DNA of 64,000 bases from Jonesia quinghaiensis DSM 15701. GTDB taxonomy: Bacteria > Actinomycetota > Actinomycetes > Actinomycetales > Cellulomonadaceae. The stretch spans positions 63,230 to 127,229 of the forward strand of contig NZ_KE383990.1 of assembly GCF_000423205.1 (NCBI RefSeq), read 5' to 3'. This document shows, piece after piece, positions 16,678-26,377 of this stretch (its first letter is position 1; every line of letters starts with the position of its first letter). Made by a program: the position numbers and the translations under genes. Below the pieces are notes generated by a model. The model made no database searches. It saw only the letters and a program-made list of their open reading frames with translations, and was not told the origin of the DNA.

Positions 16678-17945
16678 TCGCATGGCCTGCCCCGCAAATA
16701 CCAGAAATCCCTGGTGCGCTTGACCAAGTCAGGCTTTTTGACACCTCAACGCAATCCTTAGTTGACTCCATCGTGCCGGGGCGTGATGAGTCGTCAATGT
16801 ATGTTTGTGGGATAACCCCCTACGATGCAACGCATATTGGTCATGCAGCGACCTATGTTGCTTTTGATCTGCTTCACCGAGCATGGCTTGACGCAGGACA
16901 GCGCGTCACGTTTACGTCGAACGTCACCGATGTTGACGATCCACTGTTAAAACGTGCCACTGCAACAGGTGTTCCTTGGGAAGAGTTAGCGCTCAGCCAA
17001 ATCCAACTCTATTTCGATGATATGACCGCGTTAGGGGTGATCCCTCCTGCAACATACTTGTCAGCGGTGGAATCAATTCCCATGGTGATCTCCGCGGCGC
17101 AGCACCTCGTTGATGAGGGGCGTGCCTACGCGGTTCCTGTTCCAGCATCAGAGCACCCGGTCCACTCTGGCGCAGTCGATATCTACGCTGATGTCACCGC
17201 AGACCCAGCTTTCGGTAGTGTTTCGGGCTACGACGAGACCACCCAACTGGAGTTGTTTGCTGAGCGTGGCGGCGATCCTGAACGGGCTGGGAAACGTCAC
17301 CCTGTGGACCCCATCATTTGGCGCGCTCAACGGGCCGGTGAACCTGGTTGGGATGGGGGAACGCTAGGCTACGGGCGCCCGGGGTGGCACATCGAATGCA
17401 CCACGATCGCTCACTGCGGTATTGGGCGGTCCTGCACCGTTCAAGGTGGGGGAGAGGACCTGATCTTCCCGCATCACGAGATGTCTAGTGCACATGCCCG
17501 CTCACTTTTCGGAGACGACTCCGGGGCAGCTATCCATGTTCATGCTGGTCTTGTCGCTTACCAGGGTGAGAAAATGAGCAAATCCAAAGGAAACTTGGTT
17601 TTTGTGTCTCAACTGCGCCAAGACGGCGTGGACCCGATGGCTATTCGTTTGGCAATCTTGGCGCACCACTACCGCACAGGGTGGGAGTGGACCACTGATG
17701 TTCTTGATGAGGCAATTGCTCGTCATCAACGATGGGTGCGGTCGCTTTCTGCCAATGGTGGGCCGCCAGTTGAAGAGACTCTGACTGAGATCCGGGCAGC
17801 TCTTGCCAATGACCTTGACGCACCGAGAGCGCTTGCTGCTGTGGATGCGTGGGCGGATCGTTCCCTGGCTGGCGATGAAAGCGAAGAAGGCGCACCAGGG
17901 GTTCTTTCTCGCGCCGTTAACGCACTCTTAGGGGTTCGCCTCTAG
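16674..17945 (+). CDS. mshC: Mycothiol synthesis: L-cysteine:GlcN-Ins ligase MshC
   Basis: ATP-dependent ligase joining cysteine to GlcN-inositol, the third step of mycothiol biosynthesis; 423 residues. It resembles cysteinyl-tRNA synthetase but lacks the anticodon-binding domain, and the N-terminus has the MshC-type extension. The zinc-site Cys is in [17 protein letters not shown] (also the HIGH-like motif), with further ligands in WHIECT and FPHHEM. The KMSKS loop is KMSKSKGN. Start GTG 16674 overlaps the uppP stop. Presence of mshC shows the organism uses mycothiol. The product is cytosolic. Confidence 0.93.
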   Translation: MIAWPAPQIPEIPGALDQVRLFDTSTQSLVDSIVPGRDESSMYVCGITPYDATHIGHAATYVAFDLLHRAWLDAGQRVTFTSNVTDVDDPLLKRATATGVPWEELALSQIQLYFDDMTALGVIPPATYLSAVESIPMVISAAQHLVDEGRAYAVPVPASEHPVHSGAVDIYADVTADPAFGSVSGYDETTQLELFAERGGDPERAGKRHPVDPIIWRAQRAGEPGWDGGTLGYGRPGWHIECTTIAHCGIGRSCTVQGGGEDLIFPHHEMSSAHARSLFGDDSGAAIHVHAGLVAYQGEKMSKSKGNLVFVSQLRQDGVDPMAIRLAILAHHYRTGWEWTTDVLDEAIARHQRWVRSLSANGGPPVEETLTEIRAALANDLDAPRALAAVDAWADRSLAGDESEEGAPGVLSRAVNALLGVRL

Positions 17946-17948
17946 TGG

Positions 17949-17979
17949 TCATAGTGGTGGGGCGCCCCCACCACTATGA
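17949..17979. terminator. Bidirectional terminator between mshC and the PAC2 gene
   Basis: Perfect 14-bp stem (17949-17962 with 17966-17979) and a 3-nt CGC loop, located between convergent genes and overlapping the PAC2 stop codon. Confidence 0.75.
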
Positions 17980-18885
17980 CGGGTCTTCACGCCCGTTTGT
18001 ACCGCGACGTTTAAGGTATTGCTCAAATTCTCGGGCGATGGACTCCCCAGAAGCCTCGGGTAGTTCTGACGTGTCACGGGCTTCTTCAAGTTCACGCACA
18101 TACCCTGCCACTTCGGGGGCGCTGTCCGCTAAAGCAGCCACCCCGTGTTCCCACGCTTGGGCTTCTTCATCAAGTTCAAAACGAGATATAGGTTCCCCGA
18201 GTAGTTCCTCAAGCCGCGTCACTAACGCTGCTGTCACCTTCGGTGAGGGGGAACTGGGAACATAGTGGGGGACCGCCCCCCACACGCTGACAACCGTGAA
18301 CCCGGCACGCGGGGCAATATGACTGATGACCCCAACGATCCCAGTGGGACCCTCATACCGGGACACCCCCACCCCTAGTTCGCTCCGTAGATCCTCATCA
18401 TCAGTGGTGACCTGAACTGGAACGGGACGCGAATGCGGTGTGTCGCCGAGTAATGACCCCACCAAAATAATGGTTTTTACTCCAAGGGTCTCAGCAACGG
18501 TCAGTAACTCTGCGGTGAATGAGCGCCACCTGAAAGAGGGCTCCACTCCGTGAGCAATGACAAGGCGGCGCTGTGAGTTCCACGAATATGACATTGCAAC
18601 GTGAGTGGCGGGCCACTGCAAGTCCCGATCTTCCCCGAAACCATCGAAAACCGGCCTGTTCACCTGAAAATCAACAAACTCATCAGGGTCGATCTCTTGG
18701 ATGAGTTCACACCCAAAGACTTCACCAAGGTGTTGCACTGCACCAGTAGCCGCGCCCCCAGCGTCATTCCACCCCGAAAACGCGGCAATCATCACGGTGT
18801 CATGGGTTAACCCGTGAAGTGCTTTGTCTTGTGCGGACTCCTCCTCATCAGGGGAAGTTGCCTGTGGTTCATCATCGCCTGCCAT
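17974..18885 (-). CDS. PAC2 family protein (proteasome-assembly-chaperone-like)
   Basis: A 303-residue protein of the PAC2 family, related to the eukaryotic/archaeal proteasome assembly chaperone 2 fold; in actinobacteria the role is unknown. Diagnostic stretches are MIAAFSGWNDAGGAATGA and LVGSLLGDTPHSRPVPV, with the C-terminal helical region rich in Glu. The window also contains the complete 20S proteasome locus, but no physical linkage is seen (about 4-8 kb apart). The start at 18885 has a TAGGGT box ending 6 nt upstream and no convincing Shine-Dalgarno, so a leaderless message is possible. Confidence 0.83.
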   Translation of the reverse strand: MAGDDEPQATSPDEEESAQDKALHGLTHDTVMIAAFSGWNDAGGAATGAVQHLGEVFGCELIQEIDPDEFVDFQVNRPVFDGFGEDRDLQWPATHVAMSYSWNSQRRLVIAHGVEPSFRWRSFTAELLTVAETLGVKTIILVGSLLGDTPHSRPVPVQVTTDDEDLRSELGVGVSRYEGPTGIVGVISHIAPRAGFTVVSVWGAVPHYVPSSPSPKVTAALVTRLEELLGEPISRFELDEEAQAWEHGVAALADSAPEVAGYVRELEEARDTSELPEASGESIAREFEQYLKRRGTNGREDPS

Positions 18886-18891
18886 ACCTCT

Positions 18892-18897
18892 ACCCTA
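18892..18897 (-). promoter_or_regulatory. Candidate -10 box for a leaderless PAC2 transcript
   Basis: TAGGGT on the minus strand ends 6 nt before the ATG at 18885, the spacing expected if transcription starts at or next to the start codon. Confidence 0.35.
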
Positions 18898-18946
18898 GTG
18901 CGCGATATTCTGGTTCGGCATCCGCGCAGTCAACCTAGGAGCATAC

Positions 18947-19621
18947 GTGCGAACACCCCAAGCAATCCTGTGGGATATGGACGGCACCCTCATCGACTCA
19001 GAACCGTACTGGCAACAGGCAGAACATGACATAGTCAAAGCACACGGGGGAGTGTGGAGCCACGAAGACGCCCTCAAACTTGTCGGATTCGACCTCCACG
19101 ACGCAGCCCGAGTTCTCCAACACCACGGCGTGGAGCTACCTGTCAATGACATCGTGGATTTCCTGTTGACCAGTGTGTCAAACAGAATCCGCCACCACGT
19201 ACCGTGGCGCGAACACGCAGCAGCAACTCTCGCCTGGATCAAAGAACTCAATATCCCCTGCGCTTTAGTGACGATGTCCCACTCACCAGTGGCACACACC
19301 TTCGTGGACTCTGCACCACCAGGCACTTTCGCGGCTGTCGTCACGGGTGACACCGCGCCACGCGGTAAACCACACCCAGACCCCTACCTGCACGCAGCAC
19401 AACAACTAGGAGTCGACATCAACCAGTGCATCGCCGTTGAAGATTCACCGCCCGGTATCACCTCAGCGATGGCATCAGGTGCGCACACCATCGCTATTCA
19501 AGCGATTCTGCCAGTTAAACGCCGCGATAGGCTCAGCCGCATCGCAGAGTTGGACCAACTCACCCCAGCGCTACTGGATGTTGTCATGAACGGTGGCACC
19601 GTGGACTACCTCACCGATTAA
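18947..19621 (+). CDS. HAD superfamily hydrolase (phosphoglycolate-phosphatase-like)
   Basis: A 224-residue HAD-IA phosphatase. Motif I is WDMDGTLIDSEP with nucleophile D10 and acid/base D12. The cap domain is alpha-helical (type C1), motif II is ALVTMSHS, motif III is the Lys in RGKPHPDPY, and motif IV is VEDSPPGITSA. The family hydrolyses small phosphorylated metabolites; the exact substrate cannot be read from sequence. A GGAG precedes the GTG start. It is divergent from the PAC2 gene with 61 bp between them, and convergent with the RecB-like nuclease gene. Confidence 0.85.
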   Translation: MRTPQAILWDMDGTLIDSEPYWQQAEHDIVKAHGGVWSHEDALKLVGFDLHDAARVLQHHGVELPVNDIVDFLLTSVSNRIRHHVPWREHAAATLAWIKELNIPCALVTMSHSPVAHTFVDSAPPGTFAAVVTGDTAPRGKPHPDPYLHAAQQLGVDINQCIAVEDSPPGITSAMASGAHTIAIQAILPVKRRDRLSRIAELDQLTPALLDVVMNGGTVDYLTD

Positions 19622-19644
19622 CGCCTGCACGCACACCCCAGCCA

Positions 19645-20484
19645 CTACGACACCGCAGGTCCCGGCATGCCTAACCACACGCGTGCCGCGGCCTGCGGGT
19701 CACTGTCCGGCAGCGTGCCCCCAAAAGCGGGACACATGGGTTGAAAAGAACACCAGTCACAAAGCCGCGAGCGGCGCTGCGAAAAAACACCTGACTGTGC
19801 CGCATCACGAATGTCATCCCACAGCGCCTGCACCTTCGCTTGTGCCGCATCAAGGTCACCGCTGGTAGGAGAGTTCTCACGAATTTGGCCATCGCCTAGA
19901 TACACCAGCCGCAGCATCGAGGGGACGACTCCCTTGACATCGCGCACAAGTAGCGCATAAAACCGCATCTGAAATGCAGCACTGGCACCATACTGCGGCC
20001 TAGGTGCCTTACCTGTTTTGTAATCCACCAGGCGAATAGCACCATCACCAGCAACATCAACCCGATCAATAACCCCCTTAATCGGGTAGTCACCACCAAG
20101 GTTCGCACGCAATGTCACCTCCCTGGCAGCAGGATGCAACATCGTTGGGTCCTCAAGATCAAAATACCGCTCCACCAGCAGCCGGGCCTGTCCCACAATG
20201 TCCGCGCGAACATCGGCCTCAAACTCCACAGCAACCTCTGGGCGAGAATCCAACAGCGCCTCCCACGAGGGCTCTACCAACTCATCAGCCGCACCACGGG
20301 AACGCTCGCTGCTCGGCACATCAAATAACGACTCCAACACTGCATGCACTAACGTGCCCCGCACCGCTGCTGCGCTAGGCGGCTCAGGTAACCGATCAAC
20401 AGTGCGCAACCGAAACAACAACGGACACTGCACAAAATCATTGGCACGCGACGGAGACAAAGCAACCGGTACAGAAGCAGACAT
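19645..20484 (-). CDS. RecB-like PD-(D/E)XK exonuclease with Fe-S cluster
   Basis: A 279-residue stand-alone RecB/Cas4-type nuclease domain. The motifs in order are an N-terminal Cys in SPSRANDFVQC, the helix RGTLVHAVLE with active-site His, GVIDRVDVA, the catalytic VDYKTG, the QMRFYAL motif (QxxxY), and the C-terminal CDWC...MC cluster. The four cysteines fit a [4Fe-4S] cluster, as in AddB and Cas4. No helicase domain or cas gene is adjacent, so it is an actinobacterial RecB-family nuclease probably used in DNA repair. The gene is minus-strand, yet the surrounding + strand remains C-rich. Confidence 0.85.
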   Translation of the reverse strand: MSASVPVALSPSRANDFVQCPLLFRLRTVDRLPEPPSAAAVRGTLVHAVLESLFDVPSSERSRGAADELVEPSWEALLDSRPEVAVEFEADVRADIVGQARLLVERYFDLEDPTMLHPAAREVTLRANLGGDYPIKGVIDRVDVAGDGAIRLVDYKTGKAPRPQYGASAAFQMRFYALLVRDVKGVVPSMLRLVYLGDGQIRENSPTSGDLDAAQAKVQALWDDIRDAAQSGVFSQRRSRLCDWCSFQPMCPAFGGTLPDSDPQAAARVWLGMPGPAVS

Positions 20485-20525
20485 GCCATCAAGCCTACGG
20501 CCAACACCGCCTACCCTTAACTACT

Positions 20526-21632
20526 GTGAGCACACACAAAAAATGGCGCCTGGGCACACTAGGGCACACTGAGATCGTCATCCACCCACAAGCACTGTTC
20601 ACTGTGGCCATCATCTGCGCCCTCTATTACCCCTACATCCTCACCACCCTGCCTGTTACCAGTGCACTCATCACCGCGGTCCTCACCGCTTTAGGGCTCC
20701 TCGGTTCCATCCTCTTCCACGAAATCGCCCACGTTCTCGTCGCCCGGCGTTTCGCCGTTCACGCCCCCCGCATAGAACTGACCATCTTGGGCGGGCACGC
20801 CCAATTTTCAACACCTTTCACCACCCCATGGCACTCTGCGACCACCTCACTAGCTGGCCCTGCCGCGAACCTCCTCCTTGCCGGGCTCCTCAGTATGGTC
20901 CTTACAGTGGTGCCACCTACCGGCGTCCCCGCGCACACGCTCGACATCCTCATCTACCTCAACCTCCTCCTCGCGCTCTTCAACGCCATCCCAGGCCTCC
21001 CGCTCGACGGCGGCCATGCCCTCGCTGCCCTCATGTGGGCGTTCAGTGGAAAACACAGCACCGGCACACGCATCGCCGCCTACGCAGGGCGTGCCCTGGC
21101 AGTGATCACGCTATTCGCGGTTACTGCGGTTCCGTTCCTTCGCGGGGACTATCCCAACTATGTTGTGATCGTGTGGGGAATTATCCTTGCCGCAGTGTTG
21201 TGGTCCGGAACCGCCCAATCATTGCGATATGCCGCCTACCTTGCGCGCATCGAAAAGATTAATGTCCATGACATCGCACGCCCCGCCATTGTGCTCCCAG
21301 CCCACGCTTCAGTGCAGGAGCTGCACCGTGACTCTGTGCACCTACCGCACGCCGTGGTGTTACTGACCTCCCCAAACGGTGACATCACTGGCTGGGTGGA
21401 TCGGTCAGTTCTCAACTCAGTACCTCCCACACACCGTGAACACCTCACCGCCCAGTCCATCGCCATCACACTGCTCCCCGGATCACATCTGCGCGCCCCA
21501 GCGCACACCACCGTCATCGCTGCCACACTTTTCGACCCAGATGGGTCGCGCCCGCTCGTTGTCCTGTCCGAGGCAACACACCCCACTCGAGTTGTGGTCG
21601 CCTCGGACCTGGCCGCCCTGCTCGCACGCTGA
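20526..21632 (+). CDS. M50 site-2-protease-like zinc metalloprotease with C-terminal CBS-like region
   Basis: Membrane-embedded metalloprotease of 368 residues. The zinc motif HEIAH is in LLGSILFHEIAHVLVARRF, and the third ligand is in the conserved PGLPLDGGHAL (about residue 160). Hydrophobic segments at about 22-38, 44-62, 110-130 and 185-225 indicate an S2P core. The region after residue 240 looks like a pair of degenerate CBS modules (VLPAHASVQEL; GDITGWVDRSVL), as in M50B/CBS proteins. Such proteases may cleave membrane-bound regulators, controlled by nucleotide binding to CBS; the substrate is unknown. Start GTG 20526 has TACCCT 8 nt upstream and no good Shine-Dalgarno. It lies upstream of trmI and the Pup locus. 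Confidence 0.82.
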   Translation: MSTHKKWRLGTLGHTEIVIHPQALFTVAIICALYYPYILTTLPVTSALITAVLTALGLLGSILFHEIAHVLVARRFAVHAPRIELTILGGHAQFSTPFTTPWHSATTSLAGPAANLLLAGLLSMVLTVVPPTGVPAHTLDILIYLNLLLALFNAIPGLPLDGGHALAALMWAFSGKHSTGTRIAAYAGRALAVITLFAVTAVPFLRGDYPNYVVIVWGIILAAVLWSGTAQSLRYAAYLARIEKINVHDIARPAIVLPAHASVQELHRDSVHLPHAVVLLTSPNGDITGWVDRSVLNSVPPTHREHLTAQSIAITLLPGSHLRAPAHTTVIAATLFDPDGSRPLVVLSEATHPTRVVVASDLAALLAR

Positions 21633-21698
21633 CCACGTAGACTAAAGCCCGCACAACACGACCCGCACAACCACGATGAGGATGTTGACTAACCACCC

Positions 21699-22697
21699 AT
21701 GACACAACCAACTGGCGCACAGCGACGACGAGGCCCTTTCCGTCCAGGTGATCGTGTACAGATCACCGACTACAAAGGAAAACTGCACACCATTACGCTG
21801 ACGCCCGGGTCGCAGTTCCACACCCACCGTGGGTATTTCAACCACGACGACTTGGTGGGGCTCCCCGAAGGCAGCATCGTGACCACCACCTCAGGGATTG
21901 AATACCAGGTGCTCCGGCCACTACTGAGCGACTACGTGCTGTCTATGCCGCGCGGAGCAGCAGTGGTCTACCCCAAAGATGCGGCACAAATCGTTGCGCA
22001 AGCAGACATTTTCCCAGGCGCCCGCGTTGTTGAAGCAGGCGTGGGATCAGGGGCACTGACGATGTTCCTCCTGCGTGCAGTGGGCGACCACGGGCAAGTG
22101 CACTCCATCGAACGGCGCGCAGACTTCGCTCAAATTGCCCGCGACAACGTTGGCGTGTTCTTCGGAACTGACCACCCCGCCTGGACCTTGAGCATCGGTG
22201 ACCTTGCCGACGTCATGCCACAACACTGGGACAACGGCACCGTAGACCGAGTCGTCCTTGACATGCTTGCACCATGGGAGAACATCGGTGTCGCCGGGGA
22301 CGCACTGATCGCAGGTGGCGTACTCATCTGCTACGTCGCCACCGCTACACAGTTGTCACGTGTCGCCGAAGACCTCAGAGCAGACGGCAGATTCACTGAA
22401 CCAGAAGCATGGGAATCCATGGTGCGCGGATGGCACCTAGAGGGACTAGCTGTACGCCCCCAACACCGCATGGTTGGTCACACCGGTTTCCTCATCACCG
22501 CACGCCGCCTAGCAGACGGGGTATCCCCATTGCTGCGTAAACGACGCCCCGCCAAAGGAGCCTACGACGAAACCCAACAGTGGGACGGCGAAGAACTCGG
22601 CGAACGCGAACCGTCCGAAAAGCGCCTTCGCCGCACCTCACGAGACCTAGCCGAAAACCGCCGCATGATCGAGGCAGACACCAACGACGCAGAGTAA
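21699..22697 (+). CDS. trmI: tRNA (adenine58-N1)-methyltransferase TrmI
   Basis: SAM-dependent methyltransferase of 332 residues that makes m1A58 in the T loop of tRNAs. The N-terminal beta domain is followed by the family signature [20 protein letters not shown], and the SAM-binding glycine motif [10 protein letters not shown] is at 111-120. The acidic ribose-binding residue is in [10 protein letters not shown]. The C-terminal extension (about 285-332) is charged, as in actinobacteria. trmI directly upstream of the proteasomal ATPase gene is a standard actinobacterial arrangement. Confidence 0.93.
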   Translation: MTQPTGAQRRRGPFRPGDRVQITDYKGKLHTITLTPGSQFHTHRGYFNHDDLVGLPEGSIVTTTSGIEYQVLRPLLSDYVLSMPRGAAVVYPKDAAQIVAQADIFPGARVVEAGVGSGALTMFLLRAVGDHGQVHSIERRADFAQIARDNVGVFFGTDHPAWTLSIGDLADVMPQHWDNGTVDRVVLDMLAPWENIGVAGDALIAGGVLICYVATATQLSRVAEDLRADGRFTEPEAWESMVRGWHLEGLAVRPQHRMVGHTGFLITARRLADGVSPLLRKRRPAKGAYDETQQWDGEELGEREPSEKRLRRTSRDLAENRRMIEADTNDAE

Positions 22698-22762
22698 CGT
22701 GGAGGGACAGTGAGGCACCACACTCACCCGTCACGCCACCCGTTGCAGGAGAGGGGATCACC

Positions 22763-24421
22763 ATGACCAGCGAACCCAACCAGCCCCACGACGACACCCA
22801 AGAACTCGCCCGCCGGGTTTCCTCACTGTCCGCCCAAAACGAGCGGTTAGCACAAATACTTGTTGAAGCACGCGGAAAAATCGTTGACCTTCAACAACAA
22901 CTAGACGATCTCGCCAAACCACCCAGCACCTACGCCTCATTTGTTCGCGCCTACTCTGACGGCACAGCTGACGTGATGGTCCAGGGACGCAAAATGCGGT
23001 TGACGTCTCTACCAGGCGCCATGGTGTCCACCGCAAAACCCGGCCAAGAACTGCGACTCAACGAAGCAATGGCCATCGTCGAAGTCCGAGGGTACGAGGC
23101 AATAGGTGAACTTGCCTCCATCAAAGAACTCATTGGCACCGACCGGGCACTGATCGTGGGACGAGGCGACGATGAACGAGTGATACGTCTCGCCGGTGCA
23201 CTCCTTGACCGCGGGCTACCCGCCGTACGCGTCGGAGATTCGGTACTGATCGACCTGAAATCTGGATACGCCTACGAAAAGGTCGAAAAATCAGAAGTTG
23301 AAGAACTCGTCTTAGAAGAAGTCCCCGACGTCGACTACGAAGACATCGGTGGCCTAGCCCAACAAATCGATCACATCAAAGACGCCGTCGAACTGCCCTT
23401 CCTCCACCCAGAGCTATACCGCGAACACGGACTCAAAGCACCAAAAGGAATCCTGCTCTACGGGCCACCAGGCTGCGGTAAAACACTCATCGCCAAAGCG
23501 GTCGCAAACTCCCTGGCAAAAACAGTGGCAGCAACCAGTTCAGCACGCGAAACCCGCAGCTACTTCCTGAACATCAAAGGCCCCGAACTCCTCAACAAAT
23601 ACGTCGGCGAAACCGAACGACACATCAGGTTGATCTTCGCCCGAGCACGAGAAAAAGCATCACAGGGACACCCCGTTGTCGTGTTCTTCGACGAAATGGA
23701 ATCCCTGTTCCGCACTCGAGGAACAGGCCTATCATCTGACGTAGAAACCACGATCGTCCCCCAACTCCTCGCAGAAATCGACGGAGTTGAAACCCTGGAC
23801 AACGTCATCGTCATCGGGGCATCAAACCGCGAAGACATGATCGACCCAGCGATTCTGCGCCCAGGACGCCTCGACGTAAAAATCAAAATCGAACGCCCAG
23901 ACGCTGAAGCCGCAAAAGACATCTTCTCCAAATACCTCACCCCAAACCTCCCCATCCACAGCGAAGACCTAGCAGAACACGACCACGACCCCCAAGCCAC
24001 AGTCACCGCCATGACACAGCGCGTCGTGGAACACATGTACACCACAACCCCAGACAACCAATTCCTGGAAGTCACCTACGCATCGGGCGACAAAGAAATC
24101 TTGTACTTCAAAGACTTCAACTCAGGGGCCATGATTCAAAACATCGTGGACCGAGCCAAAAAGTCAGCCATCAAAGAGTTCCTCACCACCGGCGCTCGCG
24201 GGCTTCGGGTTGATCACCTCCTTGGTGCGTGCAATGACGAGTTCAAAGAAAACGAAGACCTGCCAAACACCACTAACCCTGATGATTGGGCGCGCATTTC
24301 GGGGAAGAAGGGGGAGCGTATCGTGTTTATTCGCACGATCGTTCAGCGAAAAAACGACAACGGGCAACCCATCCCGGCGAAGGCCCTTGACACCACCCAC
24401 AACACAGGTCCTTACCTGTAA
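22763..24421 (+). CDS. arc: Proteasome-associated AAA ATPase ARC/Mpa
   Basis: Hexameric unfoldase that recognises pupylated proteins and feeds them into the 20S proteasome; 552 residues. Residues about 10-50 are a coiled coil that binds Pup, followed by two OB domains. The AAA module has Walker A GPPGCGKT at 234-241 and Walker [10 protein letters not shown]. The C-terminus ends GPYL, matching the GQYL-type tail (penultimate Tyr) that docks into the proteasome alpha ring. ATG 22763 is preferred because of the upstream GAGGGG and the family-like N-terminus; the open frame reaching 22580 lies in trmI. The final 80 codons switch to a different base composition from the rest of the gene. Confidence 0.95.
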   Translation: MTSEPNQPHDDTQELARRVSSLSAQNERLAQILVEARGKIVDLQQQLDDLAKPPSTYASFVRAYSDGTADVMVQGRKMRLTSLPGAMVSTAKPGQELRLNEAMAIVEVRGYEAIGELASIKELIGTDRALIVGRGDDERVIRLAGALLDRGLPAVRVGDSVLIDLKSGYAYEKVEKSEVEELVLEEVPDVDYEDIGGLAQQIDHIKDAVELPFLHPELYREHGLKAPKGILLYGPPGCGKTLIAKAVANSLAKTVAATSSARETRSYFLNIKGPELLNKYVGETERHIRLIFARAREKASQGHPVVVFFDEMESLFRTRGTGLSSDVETTIVPQLLAEIDGVETLDNVIVIGASNREDMIDPAILRPGRLDVKIKIERPDAEAAKDIFSKYLTPNLPIHSEDLAEHDHDPQATVTAMTQRVVEHMYTTTPDNQFLEVTYASGDKEILYFKDFNSGAMIQNIVDRAKKSAIKEFLTTGARGLRVDHLLGACNDEFKENEDLPNTTNPDDWARISGKKGERIVFIRTIVQRKNDNGQPIPAKALDTTHNTGPYL

Positions 24422-24447
24422 CCCACACCAGCAGCGAGGCAACACAC

Positions 24448-26094
24448 GTGACTGTACGCAGAATTATGGGCATCGAAACTGAATATGGGGTCACTCAGCA
24501 CGGGAACCCGCGGGCAAATCCGATGCTCATGTCCAGCCAGATCGTCACCGCTTACCGGGCGATTTCCTCGACCGCACGCACCCGCGCCCGCTGGGACTAT
24601 GTGGATGAGGATCCTTTATCTGATGCCCGCGGATTCCGTCTTCAGCGTGCTTCAGCGCACCCTTCGCTCCTGACCGATGACCCTTCGCGGCCGGCACCAT
24701 CGGGCGAAGACACATCACTGCATGCCCAAAGTATGGCGCGTCCTACCACCGAAACGTATGACGACCCCTCAGCAGCAAACGCCATCTTGACCAATGGTGC
24801 GCGCCTCTACGTCGACCACGCGCACCCGGAATACTCCTCACCTGAGGTCACCACACCACGAGACGCAGTGACCTGGGATGTGGCAGGTGAACGTGTCATG
24901 CTACGAGCCGCACGCGAATTGCACACCTCCATGGGGATTGACCTGCAACTGTATAAAAACAACACCGACGGTAAAGGCGCTAGCTACGGCACCCACGAAA
25001 ACTACTTGGTGAACCGTGACGTCCCATTTAGTGACATCACACATTTCCTCACCACCCACTTAGTGACCCGTCAGGTGTACACCGGGTCGGGGCGAGTTGG
25101 TCTTGGCACGCACGGTCAACACTCCGGGTTCCAGATCTCCCAACGTGCAGATTTTATGGAAGCTGAAGTGGGTTTAGAGACCACACTGCGCCGCCCCATC
25201 ATCAATACCCGCGATGAGCCCCACGCTGATCGAGCCCGATGGCGGCGATTACACATCATTATTGGTGACGCGAACCTTCTCCAAACTGCGACCTGGCTCA
25301 AGTTAGGGACCACAAGCATCGTTCTATGGGTGTTAGAGCATCTCGAAGACCATGACGACGTTCGTCGTGAACTTGAGGCTCTCCAGTTAGCTGACCCAGT
25401 CGCTGACGTTCAGCGCGTCTCTCGGGACCTCACGTGCTCCCTGCCATTGACACTTGGCGATGGCAGCACTGCTAGCGCTATCGACATCCAACGGCGCTAC
25501 CGAGAAATAGTTATCCGTCTTGTGCACCGAATCACCCCGCACGTTGATCACGACACCCAAGAAATTCTCGACGCCTGGGGCGAGACCTTAGATCAGTTGA
25601 CGCATGATCCATTACAGTGCCACAGAACCGTGGAATGGGTGGCAAAGTACACCCTCCTTGATGCGATGCGTCGCCGAGGGAACCTCACCTGGGATCACCC
25701 CAAACTCGCCATGATGGACTTCCAATGGTCAGATGTGCGCCCCGAGCGGAGCCTAGCCACGAAACTCCTTGATGCTGGGCGCCTAGACACGATCACCAAT
25801 GAAGAGGCCATCACCAACGCAATAGCCCACCCACCCCAAGACACCCGCGCATACTTTCGCGGTGAAGTGATGGACCGCTACCCCCAAGTGATCACTGGCG
25901 CGAGTTGGGATTCCGTCATCTTCGACCTACCCCAATCCCCAACATTGCACCGCATCCCCATGCTGGACCCATGGCGAGGAACCCGCGCACACGTAGGTGA
26001 CCTCCTCCAAGAAAACCCAGACCCCGCAGACTTCCTCGCCGCACTGCTCAACCAGCCCCGCGAACCCCACCCCACCTCGGGTGAAACGCCCTAA
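24448..26094 (+). CDS. dop: Depupylase/Pup deamidase Dop, with enlarged Dop loop
   Basis: Glutamine-synthetase-like enzyme that deamidates the C-terminal Gln of Pup to Glu and removes Pup from substrates; 548 residues. The nucleotide-binding strand GIETEYGV is at 8-15, the catalytic Asp is in LYVDHAHPEYSSPE (D123), and KNNTDGKGASYG and [10 protein letters not shown] are further active-site motifs. The Dop loop between about residues 45 and 110 (WDYVDEDPLSDARGF onward) distinguishes it from PafA. It appears roughly 25-30 residues longer than in M. tuberculosis Dop as I recall it. GTG start with GAGG upstream. It lies between arc and pup, the standard order. Confidence 0.94.
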   Translation: MTVRRIMGIETEYGVTQHGNPRANPMLMSSQIVTAYRAISSTARTRARWDYVDEDPLSDARGFRLQRASAHPSLLTDDPSRPAPSGEDTSLHAQSMARPTTETYDDPSAANAILTNGARLYVDHAHPEYSSPEVTTPRDAVTWDVAGERVMLRAARELHTSMGIDLQLYKNNTDGKGASYGTHENYLVNRDVPFSDITHFLTTHLVTRQVYTGSGRVGLGTHGQHSGFQISQRADFMEAEVGLETTLRRPIINTRDEPHADRARWRRLHIIIGDANLLQTATWLKLGTTSIVLWVLEHLEDHDDVRRELEALQLADPVADVQRVSRDLTCSLPLTLGDGSTASAIDIQRRYREIVIRLVHRITPHVDHDTQEILDAWGETLDQLTHDPLQCHRTVEWVAKYTLLDAMRRRGNLTWDHPKLAMMDFQWSDVRPERSLATKLLDAGRLDTITNEEAITNAIAHPPQDTRAYFRGEVMDRYPQVITGASWDSVIFDLPQSPTLHRIPMLDPWRGTRAHVGDLLQENPDPADFLAALLNQPREPHPTSGETP

Positions 26095-26173
26095 CCCCAT
26101 CTGCCTCAGCACACGTATCATTCCCGCATACGGTTAGATGGAAACAGAACGACCCACCCACCAAGGAGTCACC

Positions 26174-26377
26174 ATGGCCGCCCGCGAACACCAACAACCG
26201 CAACGATCACGGCGCGACGAGGACACCCCCGAACCAGAACAACCCCCCACACCCACACAAGCAGCAGCACAAACCAACGACGCAGACATCGACTCCTTCC
26301 TCGACGAAATTGACGATGTTCTTGAAATTAACGCCGAAACATTCGTCAAAGGGTTCGTGCAAAAAGGCGGGCAGTGA
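26174..26377 (+). CDS. pup: Prokaryotic ubiquitin-like protein Pup
   Basis: A 67-residue intrinsically disordered modifier covalently attached to lysines of proteasome substrates. The C-terminus ends KGGQ, so Dop must deamidate the last Gln before ligation by PafA. The helix-forming Mpa-binding segment [18 protein letters not shown] and the C-terminal [10 protein letters not shown] are typical. The ATG at 26174 follows AGGAG with a 5-nt gap; the extension to 26138 is not needed. The stop overlaps the prcB start (TGATG), coupling expression. Confidence 0.95.
   Translation: MAAREHQQPQRSRRDEDTPEPEQPPTPTQAAAQTNDADIDSFLDEIDDVLEINAETFVKGFVQKGGQ

Noticed and set aside
19645-20484. Cas4-like nuclease as a sign of a CRISPR system.
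   Set aside because: No repeats or cas genes nearby; the motif set equally fits the stand-alone actinobacterial RecB-family exonuclease.
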